Source of the DNA: Anderseniella sp. Alg231-50
Lineage (GTDB): Bacteria > Pseudomonadota > Alphaproteobacteria > Rhizobiales > Aestuariivirgaceae
Length of the DNA: 64,000 nt
NCBI RefSeq assembly: GCF_900149695.1
Contig: NZ_LT703004.1
Coordinates: 186,001 to 250,000, forward strand
Direction of reading: 5' to 3'
This document shows positions 1 through 7,716 of this stretch, one piece after another. The notes under the pieces are model-generated. The model was not told the DNA's origin and searched no databases. It saw only the letters and a list, made by a program, of their open reading frames with translations. Both the position numbers and the translations under genes were made by a program. Each line of letters opens with the position of its first letter. Positions within the stretch are counted from its first letter, which is position 1.

Positions 1-129
1 GCAATTGAGTACGCGTTGATCGCAGCAGCGACCGGCGCGGCGCTGATTGTCTCGATGCCGACCATTGGCACAGCGGTACAAGATCTGCTCACTCCTCTTG
101 GAGTAGCCTTGGCCGCTATTATAGGTTAG
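1..129 (+). CDS. Flp/Fap-type pilin, C-terminal part (5' truncated)
   Basis: The window opens inside a reading frame that ends at TAG 127-129 and encodes 42 residues. It starts AIEYALIAA, the hallmark of Flp/Fap pilins, where a Glu five residues into the mature protein and a following Tyr sit at the head of a long hydrophobic helix. The rest is a single hydrophobic helix and a short tail. Flp pilins are about 50-65 residues, are processed by the TadV/CpaA prepilin peptidase and assemble into Tad pili used for surface attachment. Only the leader and start lie outside the window. No other tad/cpa gene is visible, so whether it belongs to a full Tad locus cannot be judged. Confidence 0.8.
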   Translation, partial: AIEYALIAAATGAALIVSMPTIGTAVQDLLTPLGVALAAIIG

Positions 130-151
130 ATCAGGGTCATGTTGCCCGACC

Positions 152-922
152 CTAGAGCAGTCCCTTGCGCAACAGGTTCAGCGCCATGATGAAGAGGCCT
201 GCCATGAGAACTTTTCGAAACGTCTCCGGCGCCATGGCGTCCTGAAGCTTGAAGCCAAGCCACATGCCGACAAACGCCGGTATGCAAGCCACGGTCGAAA
301 TGGCGGCCACGGCGGGCGTAATTGTGCCGTTCAGAATGTATCCGGCCAGAAGTGGCATGCTGCCGATGGTGAATGTTACCCCGACCGAAGGAGACCACTT
401 GTTCTTCGGCACACCGGACGCCAGCAGAAACATGGTTATGGGCGGACCGTAGACCGAAGTCGCACCTCCCAGGGCGCCCGATACCACACCGACAATCGCA
501 CCCACCGGTTTTTCAACACTGGCCGGAACGCTCGGCTTCCAGGGTGATACGTTCGCCATCACAAAGACCAGCAGGGCAAGGCCAAGCCCGGTCACGATAA
601 CCGACGACGACAATTGCGTTGCAAACAGCGCGACTGTGAACAAGGTCGTGAAACAGGTGACAATGAGTGGCCAGAACCGCAACAGGGCTTCCAGAAGTTC
701 ATCTGCGCCGGAACGCATGGCCATCTGCAGGTTGGTCAGGAATATCGGAATGACAATCATCGCTACCGCCAGCTTCGGGTCCAGCAGCATGACCATGATT
801 GATATGCCGACCAGCGGCAGAGCCACTCCGATGATGCCCTTGCACACTCCGCCGACGAACATCGCCAGCATCACCAGTATGACCTGGACAGGCGTGAACC
901 CTTGCGTGAAAAACTCGATCAG
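152..922 (-). CDS. TauE/SafE family membrane exporter
   Basis: This is a polytopic inner-membrane protein of the TauE/SafE (DUF81) family, whose members move sulfite, sulfoacetate or other small organic anions. About eight hydrophobic segments are visible, with the family's Gly-rich first repeat (GGVCKGIIGVALPL) and a second repeat containing GALGGATSVYGPP. The first standard start codon is GTG at 874, but that cuts into transmembrane helix 1. The frame is open upstream to a CTG at 922-920, which overlaps the agmatinase stop codon (CTGA) and has GAGGAG 8 bases before it. That gives 256 residues and a full first helix. I favour the CTG start on that basis. It is the last gene of the minus-strand polyamine block. 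The substrate is unknown. Confidence 0.85.
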   Translation of the reverse strand: MIEFFTQGFTPVQVILVMLAMFVGGVCKGIIGVALPLVGISIMVMLLDPKLAVAMIVIPIFLTNLQMAMRSGADELLEALLRFWPLIVTCFTTLFTVALFATQLSSSVIVTGLGLALLVFVMANVSPWKPSVPASVEKPVGAIVGVVSGALGGATSVYGPPITMFLLASGVPKNKWSPSVGVTFTIGSMPLLAGYILNGTITPAVAAISTVACIPAFVGMWLGFKLQDAMAPETFRKVLMAGLFIMALNLLRKGLL

Positions 923-1902
923 CTGGTCATCTCCTCAGGCCGGGCACCTGCCGCATAAGCCTTGAGACACAACAGCTCCGCGGCAATCATGGCCGCAGCG
1001 TTCGATGTCATCTCGGCATGATCATAAGGTGGCGATACCTCAACCACGTCCATACCGACAAGGTCCAGTCCCTTCATGGCGCGAATGACAGACAGGGCCT
1101 GATAACTGGTAAACCCGCCAGGAACAGGCGTACCGGTACCCGGTGCCGTCGCAGGATCAAGAAAATCAATGTCGAACGTCAGGTAGGACGGCCCCGTACC
1201 CAGGCGCTCGCGTATTTCGGCGGCAACCTCTTGCGCGCTCATGTCATGGACCTGGTCTGCAAACAACACTTTCATGCCCATTGCGTCTTCGCCCTTGAAA
1301 CAGGTGCGGATACCAACCTGAATGGACCGGGCCGGGTCAACAATGCCGTCCTGCAGCGCCAGGGAAAACATGGTGCCATGGTCTATTCGGTTGCCGGTCT
1401 CAGGTTCCACATCGCGATGGGCGTCAAACTGCACAAGGCCCAAAGGCCCGTGTTGTTTAGCAACAGCTTTCAGCACCGGATAGGTGATGTAGTGATCGCC
1501 GCCAAAGGTCAGTGGACACACGCCTTTTGATACGATCGCGCTGATGTGCTTCTCGATAACACGTGGCACGTCCTGCTTGCGGCCCCAGTCGAAGAAGCAA
1601 TCGCCATAGTCGACAACCGCCAGGGTTTCAAACGGATCAAACCGCCACGGCCATACCGGGCCCCATGAATGCTGGGCCGATGCCTGGCGTATGCCCTGTG
1701 GCCCGAACCGTGTGCCGGGCCGGTTGGTCACGGCCTGGTCGAACGGTATGCCGGTCACGGCAACATCAACACCTTTGAGATTGCGGGTGTACTTGCGGCG
1801 CAGGAATGACAGGGCGCCCGCATAACTTGCCTCGATTGAGGACCCCATAAGATCCTTGCGGCGGAATGCGGCATCGCCCAGCGATGACTTGGGTGTCGAC
1901 AC
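919..1902 (-). CDS. speB: Agmatinase-type ureohydrolase
   Basis: This 327-residue enzyme is of the arginase/agmatinase/formiminoglutamase superfamily, which hydrolyses a guanidino group to urea using two Mn ions. The metal-binding motifs are present in order: GGDH at about 134-137, DAHRD at about 160-164 and DIDFLDP at about 244-250. Length and motif spacing fit agmatinase or guanidinobutyrase better than arginase. The gene follows potA by 5 bp and is in the same minus-strand block as a polyamine importer and an aminotransferase, so agmatine to putrescine plus urea is a natural role. Guanidinobutyrate or another guanidino acid cannot be excluded from motifs alone. Confidence 0.85.
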   Translation of the reverse strand: MSTPKSSLGDAAFRRKDLMGSSIEASYAGALSFLRRKYTRNLKGVDVAVTGIPFDQAVTNRPGTRFGPQGIRQASAQHSWGPVWPWRFDPFETLAVVDYGDCFFDWGRKQDVPRVIEKHISAIVSKGVCPLTFGGDHYITYPVLKAVAKQHGPLGLVQFDAHRDVEPETGNRIDHGTMFSLALQDGIVDPARSIQVGIRTCFKGEDAMGMKVLFADQVHDMSAQEVAAEIRERLGTGPSYLTFDIDFLDPATAPGTGTPVPGGFTSYQALSVIRAMKGLDLVGMDVVEVSPPYDHAEMTSNAAAMIAAELLCLKAYAAGARPEEMTS

Positions 1903-1907
1903 GAATT

Positions 1908-2990
1908 TTACTCCTGAAGGATGAGCGTATCAGATGGATGCCAGCTTACATGAACCTCGCGGCCGTTTTCCAGCAAGCCCGCTGCAGCACGGTCGTTCTG
2001 CACATTAACCGCGAGCTCCAGGCCGTCCGCGCACGCGACGAAAACGTTGCTGACGTCGCCATAATAAGCGACATCGCGAATGACGCCCTTGGCGGAAAAA
2101 TCAGAACCAGAAGCCGGCGCAGTGTCGGACAGGACGAGTTTCTCGGGCCGCACAGCCAGTGACACGCTGCCTGACGCGGTCCCCTCATGCGGCACAACAA
2201 CCCGGCCCAATCCCTTCGCCTGACAGGTTACCCCCGTCTTTGAGGCCCCGGAGACGGTTGCATCAATCAGATTGATCTTGCCGATAAAGTCGGCCACGAA
2301 ACGCGAGTGCGGCTTTTCGTAAAGTTCCTCCGGACCGGCGATCTGGCGCACGCCACCCTTCTCCATGACCGCGATGCGATCCGCCATCGACAGGGCTTCA
2401 TCCTGGTCATGGGTGACAATGATGAAGGTGATGCCGATGACCTGTTGCAGGCGTGCCAGTTCAAGCTGCATGTGCTCGCGCAGCTTTGCATCAAGAGCCG
2501 ACAGCGGTTCATCGAGCAGCAGCACCTTCGGGCGTTTGACCAGGGCCCGGGCCAGAGCAACACGCTGGCGCTGGCCGCCGGAAAGCTGGTCAGGCTTGCG
2601 GTCGGCCATGGCGCCCATCTGGACCATTTCGAGGGCTTCTTCGACACGCGGCAAAATTTCAGCCGCGGCAACACCGGTTACCTTCAAACCATAGGCGACA
2701 TTGTCGCGAACGGTCATGTGCGGAAACACGGCATAGGACTGGAACACCATGTTCACCGGGCGCTTGTTGGCCGGTACGCCCTCCATGTCCTGCCCGTCCA
2801 CGATTATGTCACCGGTACCGGACGTTTCAAGTCCGGCTATCATGCGCAGCAAGGTGGTTTTCCCGCACCCCGACGGACCCAGTAGTGCAAAAAACTCGTT
2901 GGGTAAGATGTCGAATGAAACATCATTCACGGCAACAACGCCGGGATAGCGCTTGGTGACGTTCTTGATGGAAATGATGGGTCTTGTCAT
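1908..2990 (-). CDS. potA: Polyamine ABC transporter ATP-binding protein
   Basis: A 360-residue ATPase subunit of a spermidine/putrescine-type importer. Seen in order: Walker A GPSGCGKTT (38-46), Q-loop VFQSYAVFPHMT (about 81-92), signature LSGGQ (about 136-140), Walker B VLLLDEP (about 156-162), the switch histidine in THDQ, and a C-terminal TOBE/OB regulatory region of about 120 residues, as in PotA/PotG. It works in the cytoplasm against the two permeases encoded just upstream in the same operon. It begins 6 bp after the potC stop. Family membership is clear. The choice between putrescine, spermidine and related polyamines is inferred from the neighbours. Confidence 0.9.
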   Translation of the reverse strand: MTRPIISIKNVTKRYPGVVAVNDVSFDILPNEFFALLGPSGCGKTTLLRMIAGLETSGTGDIIVDGQDMEGVPANKRPVNMVFQSYAVFPHMTVRDNVAYGLKVTGVAAAEILPRVEEALEMVQMGAMADRKPDQLSGGQRQRVALARALVKRPKVLLLDEPLSALDAKLREHMQLELARLQQVIGITFIIVTHDQDEALSMADRIAVMEKGGVRQIAGPEELYEKPHSRFVADFIGKINLIDATVSGASKTGVTCQAKGLGRVVVPHEGTASGSVSLAVRPEKLVLSDTAPASGSDFSAKGVIRDVAYYGDVSNVFVACADGLELAVNVQNDRAAAGLLENGREVHVSWHPSDTLILQE

Positions 2991-2996
2991 CTTGCC

Positions 2997-3872
2997 CTAG
3001 CCTTCGGTTTTCGATGGTGCCTGCATGCGCATGGCGATGATTGTGGCAACCAGAGTAATGATGATGAGTACCGTCGAGGCAGCATTGATGTCAGGTGACA
3101 CACCACGGCGAACCAGTGAATAGACCTTGACCGGGAAGGTGTTGGTCTCGGGCCCCGATGTAAAGAATGTAATGACGAAATCGTCCAGGGACAGCGTGAA
3201 TGCCAACAGCGCCCCGGCAATGACACCTGGCATCATGACAGGCAGGACCACATTCCAGAACGTCTGCCACTCACTAGCTCCGAGGTCCTTGGAGGCCTCT
3301 TCGAGTTCTCGATTGAAACCGGCAAGCCGGGCCCGAACCACAACCGCCACGAACGGAAAGCTGAATGCTACATGGGCAGCGGTTATGGCTCCGAGGTTCA
3401 GGGGCCAGACGGAAAACAGCTCGTTCCACCAGTGGATCGGCCCCGACTCAAATCCGCGCATCCAGTTCCCGACACGGGAATACAGCACCAGCACCGCCAC
3501 CCCCATGCAGATTTCCGGGATGACGATGGGAAGCGCCATGACGCCTTCAATCGCCGATTTTGCCGGAAACCGGAAGCGCCACAGCCACAGCGCGGTTGCC
3601 GTCCCTATGATGGTGGCGATCACCGTGCACATGACCGCGATAGTGATTGAGTTCACAAAGGCCTCCACGAGCGAAGCGTCATTCCAGGCCTTGGCATAAT
3701 ACTTGGTGGTAAACCCACGCCACACGATGGTGCGTTTTGAATCATTGAAGCTGAAGGCGATCAGCTGCGCGATAGGCGCATAGAGCAAAACGAAGGTGAC
3801 TAGACCGAACCCGATCAGCCAGGGAGATTTTCCGTAGTCCAGCGGTCCGCGTTTCGACTTGCGTTGCGTCAT
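2997..3872 (-). CDS. potC: Polyamine ABC transporter permease (PotC type)
   Basis: A 291-residue inner-membrane permease with about six hydrophobic helices and the cytoplasmic EAA loop (EEASKDLGASEWQTFWNVV, about residues 191-209) that docks on the ATPase. A charged, Lys/Arg-rich N-terminus (TQRKSKRGPLDYGK) precedes the first helix. The string LSLDDFVITFF in the penultimate helix is typical of PotC/PotI subunits. The start ATG lies one base after the potB stop, implying tight translational coupling. It pairs with PotB to form the membrane channel of the importer. Confidence 0.9.
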   Translation of the reverse strand: MTQRKSKRGPLDYGKSPWLIGFGLVTFVLLYAPIAQLIAFSFNDSKRTIVWRGFTTKYYAKAWNDASLVEAFVNSITIAVMCTVIATIIGTATALWLWRFRFPAKSAIEGVMALPIVIPEICMGVAVLVLYSRVGNWMRGFESGPIHWWNELFSVWPLNLGAITAAHVAFSFPFVAVVVRARLAGFNRELEEASKDLGASEWQTFWNVVLPVMMPGVIAGALLAFTLSLDDFVITFFTSGPETNTFPVKVYSLVRRGVSPDINAASTVLIIITLVATIIAMRMQAPSKTEG

Positions 3873-3873
3873 G

Positions 3874-4764
3874 TCAGACCCCGACCCCGCCCTTCATGCG
3901 CGCACCGATAAAGGCGCGCAGCGCAAGGGCTGCAAAAGTGACGTACATCAGCAGGAACGAAAGGGCTGCACCAAACGGCCAGTCATTTGCGGCCTTGAAC
4001 TGATCGGTGATGACATTGCCGATCATGATGGCGTTGGTGCCCCCCAGCAGGTCCGGCACCAGGAACATTCCGAGCGTCGGGATGAACACCAGGATGATAC
4101 CTGACACGATACCGGGCATGGTCAGCGGTACGGTTACGGAGAAGAACGTCCTCCACTGGCTGGCGCCGAGGTCAAGACTGGCTTCGAGATAGGACCGATC
4201 AAGCCGTTCGATTGTGGCATACAGCGGCAACACCATGAACGGCATGAACACGTAGACCATGCCGATAACCACCATGCCGTTGTTGTAGAGCAGTTCAAGC
4301 GGCTGAAACGGACCAATGAGTTTGTCCAGGAACGCAACGTTCCACAGCCATTCCAGGGTGAAGTTGAGCGAGCCGCGGGTACGGAATACCGCTATCAGCG
4401 CATAAGTGCGGATCAACAGGTTTATCCAGAACGGCAAAATGACCAGCATCAGCAGCAATGGCCGCCATCTGGCCGGTGAAAAACAGATGCCGAACGCGAC
4501 CGGATAGGCAATCGCCAGACAGACCGCGGTTGAGATGAAACTAATCCAGACGGACTTCCAGATTATCTTCAGATAAACGGCTTCGAACGACCGGATGTAG
4601 TTGGCCAGCGTACCGGTGATTTCAATGTCGATGATCGAGGTTTTCTCACCGAACGACATGCCCCAGATGAGGGCAAGCGGGATCAGGAAGAACACTAACA
4701 GCCATACCACCCCGGGCAACCCAGTTACCCAGAATACAGCCTTGTTCTGTTTCCAGTTTTCCAC
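3874..4764 (-). CDS. potB: Polyamine ABC transporter permease (PotB type)
   Basis: A 296-residue inner-membrane permease of the PotB/PotH group. It has six hydrophobic helices, a periplasmic loop after helix 1, and an EAA loop (LEASLDLGASQWRTFFSVT) followed by VFIPTLGMFLVPDLLGG, a string characteristic of PotB-type subunits. The start codon is GTG at 4764. It is the second gene of the transporter operon, 70 bp after potD. That gap holds a strong hairpin (see 4785-4815) which probably sets the ratio of binding protein to permease. The partner permease follows one base after the stop. Confidence 0.9.
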   Translation of the reverse strand: MENWKQNKAVFWVTGLPGVVWLLVFFLIPLALIWGMSFGEKTSIIDIEITGTLANYIRSFEAVYLKIIWKSVWISFISTAVCLAIAYPVAFGICFSPARWRPLLLMLVILPFWINLLIRTYALIAVFRTRGSLNFTLEWLWNVAFLDKLIGPFQPLELLYNNGMVVIGMVYVFMPFMVLPLYATIERLDRSYLEASLDLGASQWRTFFSVTVPLTMPGIVSGIILVFIPTLGMFLVPDLLGGTNAIMIGNVITDQFKAANDWPFGAALSFLLMYVTFAALALRAFIGARMKGGVGV

Positions 4765-4784
4765 CCGCCCAGCACCTTGAAACA

Positions 4785-4815
4785 GGAAGGTCAGGACATT
4801 GTCACCTGACCTTCC
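4785..4815 (-). promoter_or_regulatory. Intercistronic hairpin between potD and potB
   Basis: GGAAGGTCAGG (4785-4795) and CCTGACCTTCC (4805-4815) form a perfect 11-bp stem with a 9-base loop. No T-run follows on the minus strand, so it is not a classical terminator. It lies immediately downstream of the binding-protein gene. Such hairpins in ABC-importer operons commonly protect the upstream message from 3' exonucleases or attenuate the downstream genes, giving an excess of binding protein. That role is inferred. Confidence 0.6.
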
Positions 4816-4834
4816 CGATGTTTGTCACACCAGA

Positions 4835-5905
4835 TCAGGCTGCCTGGATACGGGTCCAGGATTCGTTGCGCAGCTTGGTCTTTTCTTCCGAGTAGAGCGA
4901 AGCCTCGCACTTGGCGATAACCTCGTCAGGCGGGAAGATGCCCGGATTGCCGGTGTATTTGGCATCCATCTTGGCCTTGGCCGCCGCGTTTGCGGTCGCA
5001 TACTGAATGGTGTCCGCGATATGTACACCGGCATCAGCGTCCAGCAGGTAGTTGATGAATGCATGTGCGTTTTCAGGGTGAGGTGCGCCCTTTGGAATGC
5101 AGACGCAATCCTGCCACAACAGGCTGCCTTCGCCCGGCACGGAATAACTCAGATCATCGTCCTCGCCCATCACCTGGATGATATCGCCGTTCCATTCCAT
5201 GGCCAGGTCCACTTCACCGGACGCCAGCAGGTCCTGGCCGTTGTCGTCTGCATAGACCTTGACGTCTTTCTTGCCCTTGATGAGCAGTTCTTCGGCAGCC
5301 TTCATTTCAGCGGGAACCACCGAGTTGAACGAATGACCCAGGTATTGAAGGGTAACGCCGATTACGCTCTCGCCATCGCCCAGCAGGGAGATGCGGCCAG
5401 CGTTTTCACTGCTGTCCAGCACCGCCTTCCAGCTTGATGCGTCCTTCACCTTGGACTTGCGGTAACCGATCCCCATCGTGCCCCACATGTAGGGCACGGA
5501 GTGTTTGCGTCCCGGATCGAATGTCGCATCCTGGAAGGCATCGGCAACATTGGCCGTATTCGCAATCTTCGATTTGTCCAACTCATCCAGCATGCCGGCG
5601 GCAATCATGCGCTCAACATAATCGTTGGTCGGAATGATCACGTCGTAGCCGGGATTGCCTTCCTTGAGCTTGGCGAACAATTCGGCGTTGTCGGCATACA
5701 GATCCATTTTCACTTCGATGCCGGATGCCTTGTTGAAGTCAGCCAGTGTGGTCTCGCCGATATAGGTGTCCCAGTTATAGAAGTTGAGCTTCTTCTCCTC
5801 TTCGGACATCGCGAAACGCGGCATCATGGTCAGGCCGATAAAGGCAGCACCCGATCCCTTAAGAACGGACCGGCGCGATGCACGGAACTTTGGTGTGTAT
5901 GTCAT
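4835..5905 (-). CDS. potD: Polyamine-binding periplasmic protein, Tat-type signal
   Basis: A 356-residue extracytoplasmic binding protein of the PotD/PotF family. The N-terminus carries SRRSVLKG at about residues 10-17 followed by a hydrophobic stretch and a probable cleavage region near MPRFAMSEEE, so export by the Tat pathway is likely. The mature part begins with LNFYNWDTYIGE, the standard PotD opening, and contains YDVIIPTNDYV, LAMEWNGD and the late string LLWQDCVCIPKGAPHP that recurs in polyamine-binding proteins. It is the first gene of potDBCA-speB and is separated from the upstream aminotransferase by 138 bp, where its own promoter could lie. Ligand (putrescine versus spermidine) is not decided by the sequence. 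Confidence 0.9.
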   Translation of the reverse strand: MTYTPKFRASRRSVLKGSGAAFIGLTMMPRFAMSEEEKKLNFYNWDTYIGETTLADFNKASGIEVKMDLYADNAELFAKLKEGNPGYDVIIPTNDYVERMIAAGMLDELDKSKIANTANVADAFQDATFDPGRKHSVPYMWGTMGIGYRKSKVKDASSWKAVLDSSENAGRISLLGDGESVIGVTLQYLGHSFNSVVPAEMKAAEELLIKGKKDVKVYADDNGQDLLASGEVDLAMEWNGDIIQVMGEDDDLSYSVPGEGSLLWQDCVCIPKGAPHPENAHAFINYLLDADAGVHIADTIQYATANAAAKAKMDAKYTGNPGIFPPDEVIAKCEASLYSEEKTKLRNESWTRIQAA

Positions 5906-6043
5906 TTCATTACTCCCTGTTTTAATTTTTATGACTGTTTCAACTCACCCTCAACAACCCCGCTAAAACGAGTGTTAAACACAACACCAGCCGTTTCAAC
6001 GGTAGTTTTGCTTAGCATTGCCTCCGATTTTCCAACTCTGGGG

Positions 6044-7420
6044 TCACGACAATTCGCCTTTCACATCCGCATAGGTCGCGTCGAGCGCTTTGCGAGTGAG
6101 ATCCACCCACTCGTCCACCTCCGCTTCGGTTATGCACAGCGGCGGCGAGAACACCATTGTGTCCCAGCATGCGCGCATCACCAGATTATTGTCGAAGCAA
6201 TGCTCGCGGCAGATTCCGCCGACACGGCCAAGATCGTCAAACCGGGCCCGCGTCTGCTTGTCCCTGACCAGTTCAATGGCGCCAATCAGTCCCTTGACGC
6301 GGACTTCTCCAACGATCGGATGGTCACTCAATGCTCCCATTTTCTCTTCCACGTAGGGCGCAATCGCCGCGGTGTGCTCAATCAGTTTTTCATCCTGCAT
6401 GATGCGGATGTTTTCCAGGGCGACCGCGCACGCTACCGGGTGGCCGGAATAGGTGTAACCGTGGAAAAACTCACCGCCCTTGTCAAAGAAATCACCGATC
6501 AACCCGTCAGAAACCGCGACCGCACCAATCGGCTGATAACCCGATGACAGGCCTTTCGCCATGACGACGATGTCGGGATCGATGCCCATGGTCTCATGAC
6601 CCCACCAGTTTCCGGTGCGGCCGAAACCACAGATCACTTCATCGGCCACAATCGGAATACCGTGTTCGCGGCAGACTTTTTGAACGTAGGGCCAGTAGCT
6701 GTCCGGCGGCACGATCACACCGCCGGCACCCTGAATGGGTTCGCCGACAAAGGCTGCAACCTTGTCAGGCCCCAGTTCCTTGATTTTTGCTTCCACTTCC
6801 CTGGCCGCCTTGAGGCCGAATTCCTCCGGGCTCATGTCGCCGCCATGCTGGAACCAGTCAGGTTCAAGCACGTGATGGAAGTTGGGCAGCGGCAGCCCGC
6901 CCTGGGCATGCATGGCCGACATGCCGCCCAGCGACGCTGAAATACAGGTCGAACCATGATAGGCGCGGTGGCGTGATACTATGTGCTGGCGCTCGGGCTG
7001 GCCCTGTACCTCCCAATAGCGACGGATAAACCGCACCATCGTGTCGTTGGCTTCCGATCCTGAATTGACAAAGAAGATTTGCTTGAACCGGTCCGGCAAC
7101 AGGCTGGCAACCTTCTCCGCCAGCAAGGTTGCCGGCACCGTGGTTGTCTTGAAAAACGTATTGTAGAACGGCAGGTCCTGCATTTGCCGGTAGGCGGCAT
7201 CGGCAAGTTCCTTGCGGCCGTAGCCAATATTTACACACCAAAGCCCGGCCATGGCATCAAACAGCTTGTTGCCCTTGCCGTCCCAGATATGGACGCCGCT
7301 GGCCTGGGTGATGACGCGTGCACCGCCTTCACTATGCAGGCTCTTGTGGTCGGTAAACGGGTGGAAATGATGGGCGTTGTCAGCCGCAACGAGTTCTTCG
7401 ATATTGAGATTTTTGTTCAT
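6044..7420 (-). CDS. Class III aminotransferase, probably putrescine/omega-amino acid:pyruvate
   Basis: A 458-residue PLP-dependent class III (omega) aminotransferase. The start is placed at ATG 7420 (MNKNLNIEEL), where homologues begin; the frame runs 18 codons further upstream without family-like sequence. It has NSGSEANDTMVRFIRRYW for cofactor phosphate binding, AFVGEPIQGAGGVIVPP, the Asp motif IVADEVICGFGRTG, and the PLP lysine in VVMAKGLSSGYQPIGA. It closely fits the group that transaminates putrescine, beta-alanine or related omega-amines with pyruvate. Its place directly upstream of a polyamine importer and agmatinase supports putrescine catabolism to 4-aminobutyraldehyde, in the manner of SpuC. 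The substrate remains an inference. Confidence 0.85.
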   Translation of the reverse strand: MNKNLNIEELVAADNAHHFHPFTDHKSLHSEGGARVITQASGVHIWDGKGNKLFDAMAGLWCVNIGYGRKELADAAYRQMQDLPFYNTFFKTTTVPATLLAEKVASLLPDRFKQIFFVNSGSEANDTMVRFIRRYWEVQGQPERQHIVSRHRAYHGSTCISASLGGMSAMHAQGGLPLPNFHHVLEPDWFQHGGDMSPEEFGLKAAREVEAKIKELGPDKVAAFVGEPIQGAGGVIVPPDSYWPYVQKVCREHGIPIVADEVICGFGRTGNWWGHETMGIDPDIVVMAKGLSSGYQPIGAVAVSDGLIGDFFDKGGEFFHGYTYSGHPVACAVALENIRIMQDEKLIEHTAAIAPYVEEKMGALSDHPIVGEVRVKGLIGAIELVRDKQTRARFDDLGRVGGICREHCFDNNLVMRACWDTMVFSPPLCITEAEVDEWVDLTRKALDATYADVKGELS

Positions 7421-7716
7421 GGTTGCACTCCGCAAGTCTGGTCGACAGAAAAACGCGGCAAGGGTGCCGCACACTGTGAAACGTCATGGAAAGTGCGGTT
7501 TACGGATTGAAGCCAATACGGGCACAATGCAACAGCACTTCGTCGCGTGTAACGCGCTTTGCGGTTCCGCCCAAATGCCCTGTTTTGCCAATCCTGTAGA
7601 ACATGATTGGAAGACTGCCACAATTCCGCAAGCCTTGGCAACAGGATGAAAAAAGCATCACCTGCGCGTAAATTTTAGGCTTTCGATTATGTCACAATTG
7701 CGCAACAGTGTTGGTA
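7421..7716. promoter_or_regulatory. Divergent intergenic region with an inverted repeat
   Basis: The 296 bp separate the minus-strand aminotransferase from the plus-strand ATP-grasp gene and must hold both promoters. I find no gene. The clearest element is the inverted repeat CCAATC-N11-GATTGG at 7588-7610, a plausible site for a dimeric regulator. A looser repeat pairs CTGTTTTGCCAA (7580-7591) with TTGGCAACAG further right. No convincing Shine-Dalgarno lies before the ATP-grasp start. Promoter positions cannot be fixed from sequence alone. Confidence 0.4.

Noticed and set aside
128-156. Terminator after the Flp pilin gene
   Set aside because: AGGGTC and GACCCT can pair over a 9-base loop, but the stem is short and no T-run follows.
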